A DNA stretch of 50,368 nt from Saprospiraceae bacterium. Its GTDB lineage: Bacteria > Bacteroidota > Bacteroidia > Chitinophagales > Saprospiraceae. The stretch covers positions 1 to 50,368 of the forward strand of contig JARGNR010000046.1 of assembly GCA_029212405.1 (NCBI GenBank), given 5' to 3'. Shown here piece by piece: positions 9,338 through 18,027 of the stretch (positions are counted from its first letter, which is position 1; each line of letters begins with the position of its first letter). A program made the position numbers and the translations under genes. Under the pieces are notes generated by a model, which had not been told where the DNA came from, ran no database searches, and was given only the letters and a program-made list of their open reading frames with translations.

Positions 9338-9684
9338 TTTTATACATTTTCATTATTTAAACAAACAATTCAAATTTAAGTGGAAACACCAAATATGTGC
9401 GTAACACCAGTTACACACAGAGAACTGAATCAATCAACTGTAGGATCTTAAATTCACAGAATAGGTGAATTATGGCAGTGAAAAGTGGGCATGAAATTAT
9501 TAATGAAAATGCTAGAATATTACTCTGTAAAAGGAAAAACATCGTAGCCTAGAATGAATTTAGAGGCATAAAAAAGCAAATTGTTTTCATAGTAAGAACA
9601 GTAGTAATTGCCAGATTTATATTCACAAAACCTCAAATACAATAGAAGGTTGGGAGCGTAAATCAATACTTATTTTTAAAACTT
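9338..9684. other. 347-base gap: peroxiredoxin promoter plus non-coding DNA
   Basis: The left part holds the peroxiredoxin promoter and operator (9371-9414). I see no gene or clear terminator in the remainder up to the stop of the TPR lipoprotein at 9685. Confidence 0.5.
9371..9414 (-). promoter_or_regulatory. Peroxiredoxin promoter: GTAAC-N4-GTTAC operator plus -7 box
   Basis: The operator GTAACaccaGTTAC lies at 9401-9414. On the minus strand a perfect TAAATTTG box lies at 9378-9371. The palindrome centre is 36.5 bp from the downstream end of the box, identical to the spacing at 18058 and 23499; with a start site about 6 bases past the box, the operator is centred near -41.5, the class II position for Crp/FNR activators. 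Confidence 0.75.
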
Positions 9685-11235
9685 TTATGCACTTATGACG
9701 TCCATCCCTTTCTGTGCGATCCGTCTTTTCGGAGCTCTTTTGAGTACTTTTTCAAATTGAACCTCTGCCTCCTTTTTTCTGTCTTTGTTTAGCAACCATT
9801 CTCCATATAACTCAAAAGAAGGTTTTACAATATTAGGAGGTCCATAGTTATAGGTAGTAGACTCTTCAATATCAGCTGCTTCCGCCAACCACTTTTCTAC
9901 ATCCTCATCGTTATTATCCAACATAGCCATCAACCCATACAATTCATACTCCATAACCTTAATGCTATTCACTTCATTTACAGAAGGAGGCTGCAGATAT
10001 CTAGAAACACCACTACACATTTTCGGAGACCCAACTACCATATTCTTTTCTGCATCTGCCCTCATTTCACTTAATTTATTAATTGCATTTTTAAGCTTTG
10101 CTTTATCATTGTTATGGTAGCCCAACATACCCTGTGTAAAATCTTGCACTCCACGAACCATTAAGTTCAGAGCCTCCGTATCTACGGTATGTTCAGCAAT
10201 GGAATCCGTCCAGTTGTTGGATTCGGTTAAATAAGCCCCTTGCATCATAATAAAATGAGAACGTGCTCTACTCGAAGGTTTTTCCTCACAGAACGTTTTC
10301 ATTTCGTAAACCATTTCTCGGGCTTTGTCCATGTCTCCTTTCTGCAAATAGCCATACATCAACCATTTGAAGGCATGATAGCCTCTGGCATCATTATCCA
10401 ATTCTTTTCTTTCCATCCGTGATACACTTGCCTCATAACTTGCTATATTAGATTTTATGACTTCATCCCACATTCCCAAAGCCACATAAATATGAGATGG
10501 CATATGCAAAGCGTGCTCTGCATCTGGAGCAACTTTGGAATAACTATTCGCTGCATCCAACGCAAGCGTAGCATGATCAGGGTCATCATAAGAATGAATC
10601 AAATAATGCAATGCCCCAGGATGTGAAGGATTTTCATTAATGATTCCTTGGGCAATTCTTGCCCCTTGTTCATACGATACTACATCTCGACCATTTTTTG
10701 CAGCTCCAAGCAATGACAATGCATAAAATGCTGCAACTTCATGCTGATCTGAATAAGTTTTATGGAGTTGTTCCATTTTATCTCGATACGCTACATCCAA
10801 GTCCTTTTTCTCGCCTTCTCCATATAGAATTTCAACTGCTTCTAATAAATCTCGCTCTAAATCAGTTTGTGCTTTTGCTATTCGTGCTTCTTTGGTCTTA
10901 CCTAATTTCTGTAGCGCAGCTCTCCCCTCTTCTGTGTATCTTTCTTTCCATAATGGATGGTTGTAGGACATCGCTTCACCCCAATAGGCCATGACTAAAT
11001 TGGAGTCTATTTTTTGAGCTTGAACAAACTTTGTTGCAGCGTCATCAAATTCAAAACTATGGAGCAATAAGAGTCCTTCTGTAAAATGAGATACTGCCTC
11101 TTCTGATCCAGTTACCTGAATAGATACTTCACCTAAATTATGTTCTTCATTAGTATTGTCTTGTATTGATTTCTCTTTGGGAGCACATTGAATAAAAAGT
11201 AAAAACAGAAGGGCAACGAAGGGTAGATTTTTCAT
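9685..11235 (-). CDS. TPR-repeat lipoprotein
   Basis: A 516-residue protein with a signal peptide ending in a probable lipobox (FIQC, Cys 17). The body is built of helical TPR-like repeats: an early repeat HFTEGLLLLHSFEFDDAA, others around the HPGALHYLIHSYDDPDHA and LHMPSHIYVALGMWDEV segments, and a last one near EVQFEKVLKRAPKRR. The HxxGALHYLIHSYDDP stretch with several His and Asp is characteristic of a family of uncharacterised secreted TPR proteins I have seen in Bacteroidota and Proteobacteria. No catalytic motif is evident. It is a single gene between the peroxiredoxin and a T9SS protein. A TAATTTTG box lies upstream (11280-11273). Confidence 0.8.
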   Translation of the reverse strand: MKNLPFVALLFLLFIQCAPKEKSIQDNTNEEHNLGEVSIQVTGSEEAVSHFTEGLLLLHSFEFDDAATKFVQAQKIDSNLVMAYWGEAMSYNHPLWKERYTEEGRAALQKLGKTKEARIAKAQTDLERDLLEAVEILYGEGEKKDLDVAYRDKMEQLHKTYSDQHEVAAFYALSLLGAAKNGRDVVSYEQGARIAQGIINENPSHPGALHYLIHSYDDPDHATLALDAANSYSKVAPDAEHALHMPSHIYVALGMWDEVIKSNIASYEASVSRMERKELDNDARGYHAFKWLMYGYLQKGDMDKAREMVYEMKTFCEEKPSSRARSHFIMMQGAYLTESNNWTDSIAEHTVDTEALNLMVRGVQDFTQGMLGYHNNDKAKLKNAINKLSEMRADAEKNMVVGSPKMCSGVSRYLQPPSVNEVNSIKVMEYELYGLMAMLDNNDEDVEKWLAEAADIEESTTYNYGPPNIVKPSFELYGEWLLNKDRKKEAEVQFEKVLKRAPKRRIAQKGMDVISA

Positions 11236-11372
11236 ACGAATTATTTGTAGCTATAAAAATAACAAAATTACAAATATCACTTGCAGGAAAAATAAAAACG
11301 GAATATTAATGGCAAAGGGCAAAGACACAAAAATTCCTAAAACTTGTTGGAATGAAGAAGTCGTTGTTTCTT

Positions 11373-12356
11373 TTAATGGATCAAAATCTTTTCAGTTCTG
11401 ATCTCGCCAGATTTTAAAACTATTTGAACATAAATTAACCCCACATTTAAATCAATTTCGGATTTATGAATAACTTCATTCTTCAGGTTTGTTCTTGGAT
11501 TATATGATTTAATCAATTCCCCAACACTTGAGTACACATATACAACATCAACCTGATCCATATGCGCCTTATCTATGTGAAGAGTACTTTGCACTGGATT
11601 AGGAAACAATAGTCTCTCTTCCTTTGTATCTACTTCTGTTTCTTCAACACTTGTCGTCGTAACATAATTTTTACATGGAGTACATTCCACACCATTTAAA
11701 GATGTACCAGAAGCATAGCAATAAAGACTTGTAAAATTACTATTGAATGATCCAAATAAACCATCTAAGTTCCCTTTACCTTCGACCAATGTACATCCGG
11801 GATTAGGGAAAGACTCATCGCCAGAATTAAGTGTTTCCAGAACTCTTGTATTGTTGTCAAAATCCTCTTCTATAACAATATCAAAATATCCATGCCCATA
11901 TTGTACGGTATCTCCTACAACAACATTAAAATCATAGATCAAATAATCTACATTATAATCTAACTCTTTAATACCGGATTCAAATATAAACCAGTCATAA
12001 TCCAGATCAAATCGATAGAAGTAAATTCTCTTCTCCTCTTCGCGTAGTGCCCCAATCAATGCTTTTTTTCTGACAACATCTTCATTCGCAACGGTTTCAT
12101 CAATACCAGAATATAAACTGCATATATTTCTTAGCTCAAGTTTTGTGTAAATCAAATCATTGATTAATGTATCCTCTGTTGTATAAATTTCCCAATAAAC
12201 CGCTGAAGCAGTGCCACTTCCTAGGTGTGTGAAAGAACTCATTACCCATTTCGTATCTGTAAGGTCAAATGAAGTGTACTCTGATTCCTGCGCATCAGTT
12301 GAAGAAAGAGTAAATAGAGCTAGGAAAAATATAAAATTAATTTGTAATGGTTTCAT
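11373..12356 (-). CDS. T9SS-exported protein of unknown function
   Basis: A 327-residue protein with an N-terminal signal peptide (ends near STDAQ) and a type A type IX secretion sorting domain over the last roughly 80 residues: LLFPNPVQSTLHI, then VYVYSSVGELIKSY, then IDLNVGLIYVQI and a final EKILIH strand. The middle is rich in Asp/Glu, Tyr and Thr and looks like a beta-rich secreted domain; a CTPCKN segment (about 225) may form a disulfide. I do not recognise the central domain. The ORF is flanked by gaps without clear operon partners. Confidence 0.8.
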   Translation of the reverse strand: MKPLQINFIFFLALFTLSSTDAQESEYTSFDLTDTKWVMSSFTHLGSGTASAVYWEIYTTEDTLINDLIYTKLELRNICSLYSGIDETVANEDVVRKKALIGALREEEKRIYFYRFDLDYDWFIFESGIKELDYNVDYLIYDFNVVVGDTVQYGHGYFDIVIEEDFDNNTRVLETLNSGDESFPNPGCTLVEGKGNLDGLFGSFNSNFTSLYCYASGTSLNGVECTPCKNYVTTTSVEETEVDTKEERLLFPNPVQSTLHIDKAHMDQVDVVYVYSSVGELIKSYNPRTNLKNEVIHKSEIDLNVGLIYVQIVLKSGEIRTEKILIH

Positions 12357-12598
12357 AGTATTTAATTTCCGTTCAGTCCCTAAAATACCATAAAAATCAA
12401 TAGGTGAATTGACAAACTAGAATTGAATTGTATACTTCATAAAAAATATGCAATACTGTCAGCTTTGACATCTATTTTTGGACATAATCTGAACTATTGA
12501 TAGAAAATTAGATACCAGTAAGACATCACTTTTTGCCACCTTTTCGCCGTCAACTAAACAATAAAGAACTGACCGTATTTCATTGTTAAGTATCCCAT

Positions 12599-14200
12599 TC
12601 ATTCCGCCCATCTCACTTTTCGAACTATGCGCTTACCTCCAATATTCAATTCATATTGAAACTCCCCAAATCCAATTCCAACCTCTTTTAGATTAAAGAT
12701 ATTTTTACCAACTTTGACATCTTCCTCCGCAATTTTTTCTTTATGCACCACTACTCCTTTCTCGTTTCGGATAGTAAGCTCTACAGCTGCCGAATTTTCC
12801 ATTTCAACGACTAAACGTACCGTTTCAAGCTCAGGTATAGGATAGATAAAAACCCGTTCAATAGGTGCGTTCTGTAAATTGATATTCTCCGCTGTTGCTT
12901 TCTGAATATAAACTTTATAGATCACAGACGAAGCTATGCTTTCCTCTCCTTCATTGATCCAAAAAATATTGGCCTTTGAGCTTCTAATACCACCAAAGAT
13001 ATACCCAACGTGGATACGATTACTTGTGATTTCATCTCCAGAAAGTACTCCTTCTGAATACTTTGGAGCATTATCGTGAAAGATGAATTCGGATCCCGCT
13101 CCCAGAAAGCCCGGCATCTTCTTTTCTAAAACCCTTTCTTGGAATCCATCATTTTGGGAAAAACTCAAATCGGTAATTGTATTGACAAATGGAATATCAT
13201 TGTCTTGAACCAATACATTGTCCTCTAACAAAAATTGAGCTATTCCACCAAAAAAAAAGGTATGCATTTCTTCCCTTTCCTTATCGTATATGGGTAAACT
13301 GGCGCAGTGATAGTGATTGAAATACTGAAGTATATTTTCCAATGGTTTGAACGTCTCATTGGTAATATGAACAGGATACAACCATGGATAATCCGCATTA
13401 GGTTGAAAAACTCCACTGTAGGCCATGAGTCCTGCACTTTTGTCTTTTATGAATGGAACCAAATTATAATCTCTTCGATGCAGATGCCGTTCATCATGAA
13501 TAGCAGCCAAGAATTCTACCTTTACCTCCTTGGTGTAATCCACTTTAAACTTCCGAATTTCATTGGTATAGACCTGTTCGAAACCTGGTCCATGTTCTGG
13601 TCCCATAGGATTGTACCTCCCCATAAACTTATGTCCACCAACAAGAAAATAGACATCCTTTATTTTACCAAGCCTTCCACCTGTCACTTGAAAATCAGGG
13701 TGCTCAATCTGAATAAAGTCGCGATCTGAAATTTGATTTTTCTTGATCGATTGAATGAGGTTTGGAACATCAATAATTGTCAAATATGGGAACGTAACAT
13801 GATCATCTTTAGTAGGGCTATATCCATATCCACCGGTCAACAATAATCGCTCACCATCCTGATAAAACTGAATATTTGATGATGACAATTGTTCTTTTAA
13901 GGAAGGAGATAACTGTGCTAAAGATGTTCGCCAAATCTTTTTTGATGATGGATTGACAACTATAATATCTTGGTTGTTTCCATCTGGGCTAAATGATGCA
14001 AAAGGTTGTCGTCGATGCAATCCATCCAAACGGCCGCCTACGATGAGCCATTCCCCATTGCTGCTTCCAATAGCATACGATTGGAGACCTCCCAATTCAG
14101 TGATTTGCATAGGTTCCAAATCAACACTAAAATGGGTAGATTGTGCAACCAATTGAACTGAAAACAAGGTTCCTAACAAAAGAAAAATTAACCCTTTCAT
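12599..14200 (-). CDS. Secreted kelch-like beta-propeller protein
   Basis: A 533-residue protein with a cleavable signal peptide (ends at LVAQ). Blade-like repeats with aromatic-hydrophobic GG pairs recur: WLIVGGRLDG, LLLTGGYGYS, YFLVGGHKFMGRYN, FFFGGIAQF, YIFGGIRS, as in kelch propellers. The last 90 residues (VFIYPIPELETVRLVVE ... VRKVRWAE) look like a divergent T9SS-type sorting domain. The ATG overlaps the stop of the small membrane protein gene upstream by four bases (ATGA), so the two are probably translationally coupled. Ligand or role unknown. Confidence 0.8.
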   Translation of the reverse strand: MKGLIFLLLGTLFSVQLVAQSTHFSVDLEPMQITELGGLQSYAIGSSNGEWLIVGGRLDGLHRRQPFASFSPDGNNQDIIVVNPSSKKIWRTSLAQLSPSLKEQLSSSNIQFYQDGERLLLTGGYGYSPTKDDHVTFPYLTIIDVPNLIQSIKKNQISDRDFIQIEHPDFQVTGGRLGKIKDVYFLVGGHKFMGRYNPMGPEHGPGFEQVYTNEIRKFKVDYTKEVKVEFLAAIHDERHLHRRDYNLVPFIKDKSAGLMAYSGVFQPNADYPWLYPVHITNETFKPLENILQYFNHYHCASLPIYDKEREEMHTFFFGGIAQFLLEDNVLVQDNDIPFVNTITDLSFSQNDGFQERVLEKKMPGFLGAGSEFIFHDNAPKYSEGVLSGDEITSNRIHVGYIFGGIRSSKANIFWINEGEESIASSVIYKVYIQKATAENINLQNAPIERVFIYPIPELETVRLVVEMENSAAVELTIRNEKGVVVHKEKIAEEDVKVGKNIFNLKEVGIGFGEFQYELNIGGKRIVRKVRWAE

Positions 14201-14343
14201 ATCATTCTTTTCTTTTCATCTTCTTCCTGAATACTGCTATCGATCAATTCATCGCCATCTCTTGGACTTAATTTGTAGGCCAACCAGCCAAAACCTAATA
14301 CCAAATGAAAAACTATAACTCCAAGAATGATCTTTGTCAACAT
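14197..14343 (-). CDS. 48-residue single-pass membrane protein
   Basis: The ATG at 14343-14341 opens a 48-codon frame ending in TGA at 14199-14197. The product has one hydrophobic segment (KIILGVIVFHLVLGFGWLAY, about residues 4-23) and a very acidic, then basic, cytoplasmic tail (ELIDSSIQEEDEKKR). Its stop overlaps the start of the kelch-like gene in an ATGA arrangement, strong evidence that it is translated. It lies 24 bases after the membrane rhodanese gene in the same direction. Similar tiny membrane proteins are often missed by annotation. Function unknown; perhaps an anchor or assembly partner for its neighbours. Confidence 0.7.
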   Translation of the reverse strand: MLTKIILGVIVFHLVLGFGWLAYKLSPRDGDELIDSSIQEEDEKKRMI

Positions 14344-14367
14344 ACGATAATATATTTAATTCAATCC

Positions 14368-14739
14368 TTATTTGTTCTGCCAAGCCAAATAACCGCCCAC
14401 CAAATTGTGCACATCTGCAAATCCCAATTTTGACATGACACCACTCGCCATTGCACTTCTTCTGCCACTTCGACAATACAAGATGTACTTCTTATTTTTG
14501 TCCAAGGTGCTAAACTTTTGTTGCATGGTCGGTCCCAATTCAATTTCTAGTGGTTTGCCTATTACTCCTTGAGCAATTTCCCTTTTTGTGCGTACGTCTA
14601 TCAACGTAGGCTTTTCTTTTTTCATCAAATCGCTTAACTCTTCTACTGAGATATTTTTAAACGACTGTTCTTTCGATTTATTCATAAACAACATGATTCC
14701 TATGAGCACTACTGCTCCAATTATTAAATATGGTAACAT
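14368..14739 (-). CDS. Membrane-anchored rhodanese (sulfurtransferase)
   Basis: A 123-residue single-domain rhodanese with an N-terminal membrane helix (about residues 2-19). The active-site loop is CRSGRRS with the catalytic Cys at 89; upstream LIDVRTKREIAQGVI is the usual rhodanese DVR motif. It moves sulfane sulfur from persulfides or thiosulfate to acceptors, here at the inner membrane. It is the leftmost enzyme of the sulfur island, 23 bases downstream of the DUF3365 gene, so it is likely cotranscribed with it and with the universal stress protein. Confidence 0.9.
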   Translation of the reverse strand: MLPYLIIGAVVLIGIMLFMNKSKEQSFKNISVEELSDLMKKEKPTLIDVRTKREIAQGVIGKPLEIELGPTMQQKFSTLDKNKKYILYCRSGRRSAMASGVMSKLGFADVHNLVGGYLAWQNK

Positions 14740-14762
14740 CTATTTTTGATTAAGTTTTTAGT

Positions 14763-15365
14763 TTATTCTTTCAGTTTAGCAATAGGAAAATGAATTGACC
14801 ACATCCCTCTCAGATCGCCTTGATTGTATCCATGTGCCTTATCATTTGGATACAAATCTAAGACTTTGTTATACGCTGGTATCGTTTCTTTTGCCCCATG
14901 GCATTTTAAGCACATATCTTGGACAATAATTGGACTATAAAAAGTATATCCATCTTTTGAGGATACCACTTTGGAATCCAACTTCATATTTTCTCTCTTC
15001 AATTGATCATACTCCTCCAATATTTCAGCTTCTGCCATGCTAGGCGAATTCTTTGGATTTCGATATTTTTCACTGGTGCGTTTAATATTCACATTTTCCT
15101 GATTCGCAATTTGCGCCGTCAGAGGCAAAGCATTCACATTACAATAACTCAATGCATGTTCTATTCCTCCGACTTTGAAAGCATTCTGCAATTCTTTGGA
15201 CAACAACGAAAATGTTGCGAAAGAAACCTTACTTCCTCGTTCAAGGTAATGCCGTTCTATCTCTGAAGATTTTTCTAGAGTTAGTGCTTTATTTTGATCC
15301 GATTTACAATTAGACAAAAGTAGGATACCTAACAGAATAAAAAATACAAAATTTAGTTTGTGCAT
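14763..15365 (-). CDS. DUF3365 c-type haem lipoprotein
   Basis: A 200-residue lipoprotein (lipobox LLSNC, Cys 20). Residues 60-190 match the DUF3365/Tll0287-like family: LQNAFKVGGIEHALSYC, LPLTAQ, IKRTSEKYRNPKNSP, then the haem-attachment motif CLKCH (C152, C155, H156) and a FPIAK ending. Such domains bind haem c in the periplasm and are thought to be redox or gas sensors, or electron carriers. Placement between a universal stress gene (5-base gap) and a membrane rhodanese suggests it receives electrons from, or senses, a sulfur compound. Family call firm; role inferred. Confidence 0.85.
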   Translation of the reverse strand: MHKLNFVFFILLGILLLSNCKSDQNKALTLEKSSEIERHYLERGSKVSFATFSLLSKELQNAFKVGGIEHALSYCNVNALPLTAQIANQENVNIKRTSEKYRNPKNSPSMAEAEILEEYDQLKRENMKLDSKVVSSKDGYTFYSPIIVQDMCLKCHGAKETIPAYNKVLDLYPNDKAHGYNQGDLRGMWSIHFPIAKLKE

Positions 15366-15370
15366 TGCAT

Positions 15371-16207
15371 CTAATTTAATGGAAATGTCAAAATAGGATG
15401 ATACAAATGATTTATCAAATCATCCGAAATACTTCCATTAAACAATTTGGAGAAGCCATGTCCCTGATGTGTACCCAAGGCGATTAAATCAATATCTTGC
15501 TCTTGACTGAATTTGGCAATACCTGACTCCACTGACTCTGATTTATATAACTTCATCGTATAGTTATCCAACTCATTAATCTGAGCAAACTTTTCCATGT
15601 CACTTTTGATTTGATCATCTGTTCGATGCTGGGACTCCGTATTGATTTTCAATAAAACAAACTTAGAGCCATATGCTTTTTGGACACTTTTTAATATCGA
15701 CAAATCTAACTTCTCCATTTCTAAAAAATCACTCACTAACAATATCTCTTCCAAGTCTAACTGCCTTCGATCACACTTTAATGAAAGTACAGGAATGGAA
15801 GAATGGTTACTTACAAACTCCGTATGAGATCCTTTCGTCCAAATGGTCTTATTATACAATCCTTTTGTACCCATAATAATCAAGTCAACTCCTTGCGATT
15901 CGCTTATCTGTAGTATCGACTGATCAACATTGCCAATCGTAACAATTGTATCCGTAATATCTCCTTTATCTTCAATCCAAGACCGCATCTTTTCTCTATT
16001 CATTGCAAGACGTCTTGTCCATTCAGAATAGTCATTGCCCTCATCGTTGGTTAAATTACCAGATTCGTCATAAATCGCCCCCTGAGGACCAGAGATAATG
16101 GATAATGCAATAATTTCAGCCTTCAATCCTGCAGCCAATATGTGCGCTACACCATAGGCGAAATCACCTAGTTCTGAGAAATCAGTGGGTACAAGTATTT
16201 TTTTCAT
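15371..16207 (-). CDS. Tandem universal stress protein (UspA family)
   Basis: A 278-residue protein with two Usp domains (about 1-150 and 153-278). The first has the ATP-loop-like pattern MGTKGLYNKTIWTKGSHTEFV followed by SSIPVLSL; the second ends GTHQGHGFSKLFNGSISDDLINH and HPILTFPLN. It opens KKILVPTDFSELGDFA, the classic start of Bacteroidota Usp proteins. It is cytoplasmic and likely ATP-binding and stress-linked. It lies after the terminator of the persulfide dioxygenase gene (16236-16259), so it probably starts a separate transcript with DUF3365 and rhodanese, though no promoter box was seen. Confidence 0.9.
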   Translation of the reverse strand: MKKILVPTDFSELGDFAYGVAHILAAGLKAEIIALSIISGPQGAIYDESGNLTNDEGNDYSEWTRRLAMNREKMRSWIEDKGDITDTIVTIGNVDQSILQISESQGVDLIIMGTKGLYNKTIWTKGSHTEFVSNHSSIPVLSLKCDRRQLDLEEILLVSDFLEMEKLDLSILKSVQKAYGSKFVLLKINTESQHRTDDQIKSDMEKFAQINELDNYTMKLYKSESVESGIAKFSQEQDIDLIALGTHQGHGFSKLFNGSISDDLINHLYHPILTFPLN

Positions 16208-16235
16208 AACTTTTTTAATTCGAATAAAACAAAAC

Positions 16236-16259
16236 GGGGAGGCTGTATTTTACCTCCCC
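16236..16259 (-). terminator. Terminator after persulfide dioxygenase 1
   Basis: A perfect 7-bp GC stem GGGGAGG / CCTCCCC (16236-16242 with 16253-16259) with a 10-base loop, followed on the minus strand by GTTTTGTTTT. It lies 14 bases after the stop at 16273. Confidence 0.85.
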
Positions 16260-16272
16260 AATTTTCATCGGA

Positions 16273-17682
16273 TTATAATAAGGTTGTTGGGCAGACATAT
16301 TCAGTCAGTTCGAATTTGTCTGCTTCTTTAATTGCTTTAAATCCTCCTGTAACATCAACCAAGTTTCTAAATCCTCTTGATTGTAAGATCGAAATAAAAA
16401 TCATCGATCTATATCCTCCAGCACAGTGGATGTAGTTTGTATTTTCATTCGTAATGAGTTTCATGCTATCATTCAGATAATCCAAAGGTGCATTAATTGC
16501 TTGCACCATATGCTCACTATTAAATTCGCTTGCCTTTCTAACGTCTACGATTCTTGCATCTTTTATTTCAGCCAATTGACCAACAGTCACTGAATCTACC
16601 GTATCAAAATCTCTTCCTTCTTTCTTCCAAGCATCAAAACCACCCTCAAGATACCCCTTGGCATTGTCATATCCAACTCGAGCCAGCCGAGTAACAATTT
16701 CTTCAACTTTCCCCTCATCCGCTACAATCAACAAAGGTTGTTTCACATCGGGAATTAATGTTCCTACCCAAGTAGCAAAACTACCATCTATGCCAATAAA
16801 GATAGAATTCGGTACATACCCTTTTTGGAAATCAGTATTGGACCTTGTATCAATAATCAATGCTTCAGTTTCTTCTGCCACCAACTCAAATTCTCTCGGG
16901 CTCAATGCTTTTGTTCCTTTTTCTAACACCGAATCCAAACTGTCATATCCCGTAATATTTATCAAAACATTTTGTGGGAAATACCCCGGAGGTGGAGTCA
17001 ATCCATCTAACACCTGTACAACAAATTCATCTTCTGTCATCGGTTGTAAGGCATAATTTGTTTTCTTTTGATTGCCTAAGGTATCCGTAGTCTCACTGCT
17101 CATATTCTTTCCACATGCAGACCCTTGACCATGATTGGGATAAACGGTAATATGATCTGGAAGCGGCATTATTTTATTGCGAAGTGAATGATATAAATGT
17201 CTTGCCAATTTATCTTGTGTTAGATCAGCAATCACCTTCTGGGCCAAATCAGGTCTACCAACATCCCCAATGAATAAAGTATCTCCAGTAAATATACCTA
17301 CTTCTTTCCCTTCTTCATCTCTTAATAACAAACATGAACTTTCCATAGTATGCCCAGGTGTATGTAATAATTCAAACGTAACATTCCCCACCTTAAAGAC
17401 TTGTCCATCTTTTGCAACTATTTTATCAAAACCTGTTTCCATGGATGTAGGACCATAGACTATATCCGCACCTGTTTGTTTGGCTAAATCAACATGCCCT
17501 GACACAAAATCGGCATGAAAATGAGTTTCAAATATATATTTAATCTTGGCATTGTCTCTTTGCGCCCTTTCCAAATAAGGAGAAGATTCTCTTAATGGAT
17601 CAATGATTGCTGCCTCACCATTTGATTCAATGTAATAAGCAGCTTCTGCTAAACATCCCGTATATATCTGTTCTATTTTCAT
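16273..17682 (-). CDS. Persulfide dioxygenase-rhodanese fusion, copy 1
   Basis: 469 residues: an ETHE1-like metallo-beta-lactamase domain (1-250), then two rhodanese domains. Metal ligands are visible: THFHAD (H54, H56, D58), HTPGHT (H111) and FTGDTLF (D134), the set used by the mono-iron persulfide dioxygenases that oxidise glutathione- or low-molecular-thiol persulfide to sulfite. The first rhodanese lacks the catalytic Cys (VADEGK in its place); the second has it (HCAGGYRSM). It is paralogous to the protein at 20198-21610. Its promoter has a perfect GTAAC-N4-GTTAC site 97 bases upstream; a hairpin terminator follows. It is apparently monocistronic and cytoplasmic. Confidence 0.93.
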   Translation of the reverse strand: MKIEQIYTGCLAEAAYYIESNGEAAIIDPLRESSPYLERAQRDNAKIKYIFETHFHADFVSGHVDLAKQTGADIVYGPTSMETGFDKIVAKDGQVFKVGNVTFELLHTPGHTMESSCLLLRDEEGKEVGIFTGDTLFIGDVGRPDLAQKVIADLTQDKLARHLYHSLRNKIMPLPDHITVYPNHGQGSACGKNMSSETTDTLGNQKKTNYALQPMTEDEFVVQVLDGLTPPPGYFPQNVLINITGYDSLDSVLEKGTKALSPREFELVAEETEALIIDTRSNTDFQKGYVPNSIFIGIDGSFATWVGTLIPDVKQPLLIVADEGKVEEIVTRLARVGYDNAKGYLEGGFDAWKKEGRDFDTVDSVTVGQLAEIKDARIVDVRKASEFNSEHMVQAINAPLDYLNDSMKLITNENTNYIHCAGGYRSMIFISILQSRGFRNLVDVTGGFKAIKEADKFELTEYVCPTTLL

Positions 17683-17748
17683 GATTTATAAATTTTAATT
17701 GTGAATGATTATAGATTCTAATGCGTACTACTTCATAAAAGTATATTG

Positions 17749-17792
17749 TAAAAATAAGGTCAATGAAAATTTATAAGCGTAACCTATGTTAC
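17749..17792 (-). promoter_or_regulatory. Persulfide dioxygenase 1 promoter with GTAAC-N4-GTTAC operator
   Basis: The operator GTAACctatGTTAC is at 17779-17792. At the same 36.5-bp offset used at other sites, the minus strand reads TATTTTTA (17756-17749), which fits TAnnTTTG at five of six fixed positions. The expected start site is near 17743, about 60 bases before the ATG. Confidence 0.65.
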
Positions 17793-17864
17793 TTAACCCC
17801 GATGCAAGAAAAATGAAGGGTACATCTGAGAATAATTAAGAATACATTTGGTATAAAATAAAAA

Positions 17865-17891
17865 ATCCCACTGATTGGATACCAGTAGGAT
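17865..17891. terminator. Probable hairpin terminator
   Basis: Arms ATCCCACTG (17865-17873) and CAGTAGGAT (17883-17891) pair with one mismatch around a 9-base loop. On the minus strand it is followed by TTTTTTATTTTATA; on the plus strand by a T-rich run after 10 bases. It could be a second stop for read-through from the small RNA. Confidence 0.5.
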
Positions 17892-17937
17892 CATCCTATT
17901 TTTTACTTAGGAAAATATCTAGCGAGATATATCATTC

Positions 17938-18022
17938 AAAAAAAACATGCAGTGTGAATAAAAGCATAATACTTTTATCCACATCTGCATAACCCCAAAA
18001 AACCAATTGTTATTTTACTTGA
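17938..18022 (-). ncRNA. Candidate small RNA with hairpin-U8 terminator under Crp/Fnr-type promoter
   Basis: Predicted start is about 18022, from a perfect TACATTTG box at 18035-18028; predicted end is at eight Ts (minus strand) at 17945-17938. The RNA would be about 85 nt: a roughly 32-nt leader containing GGTTTTTTGGGG, then an 18-bp hairpin (17947-17964 with 17972-17990, one bulged base, one G-U pair, 7-nt loop) and U8. The hairpin also contains a 23-codon ATG frame, so a tiny peptide cannot be excluded. It lies between the SAM methyltransferase stop and the persulfide dioxygenase promoter, and nothing else in this interval explains its own operator. Nobody has shown it is expressed. Confidence 0.5.
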
Positions 18023-18027
18023 AGCCA

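Noticed and set aside
17843-17850. Plus-strand TACATTTG that would match a -7 box with the 17779 operator at a class I-like distance
   Set aside because: No plus-strand gene follows and no -33 element was found; the box is probably chance.
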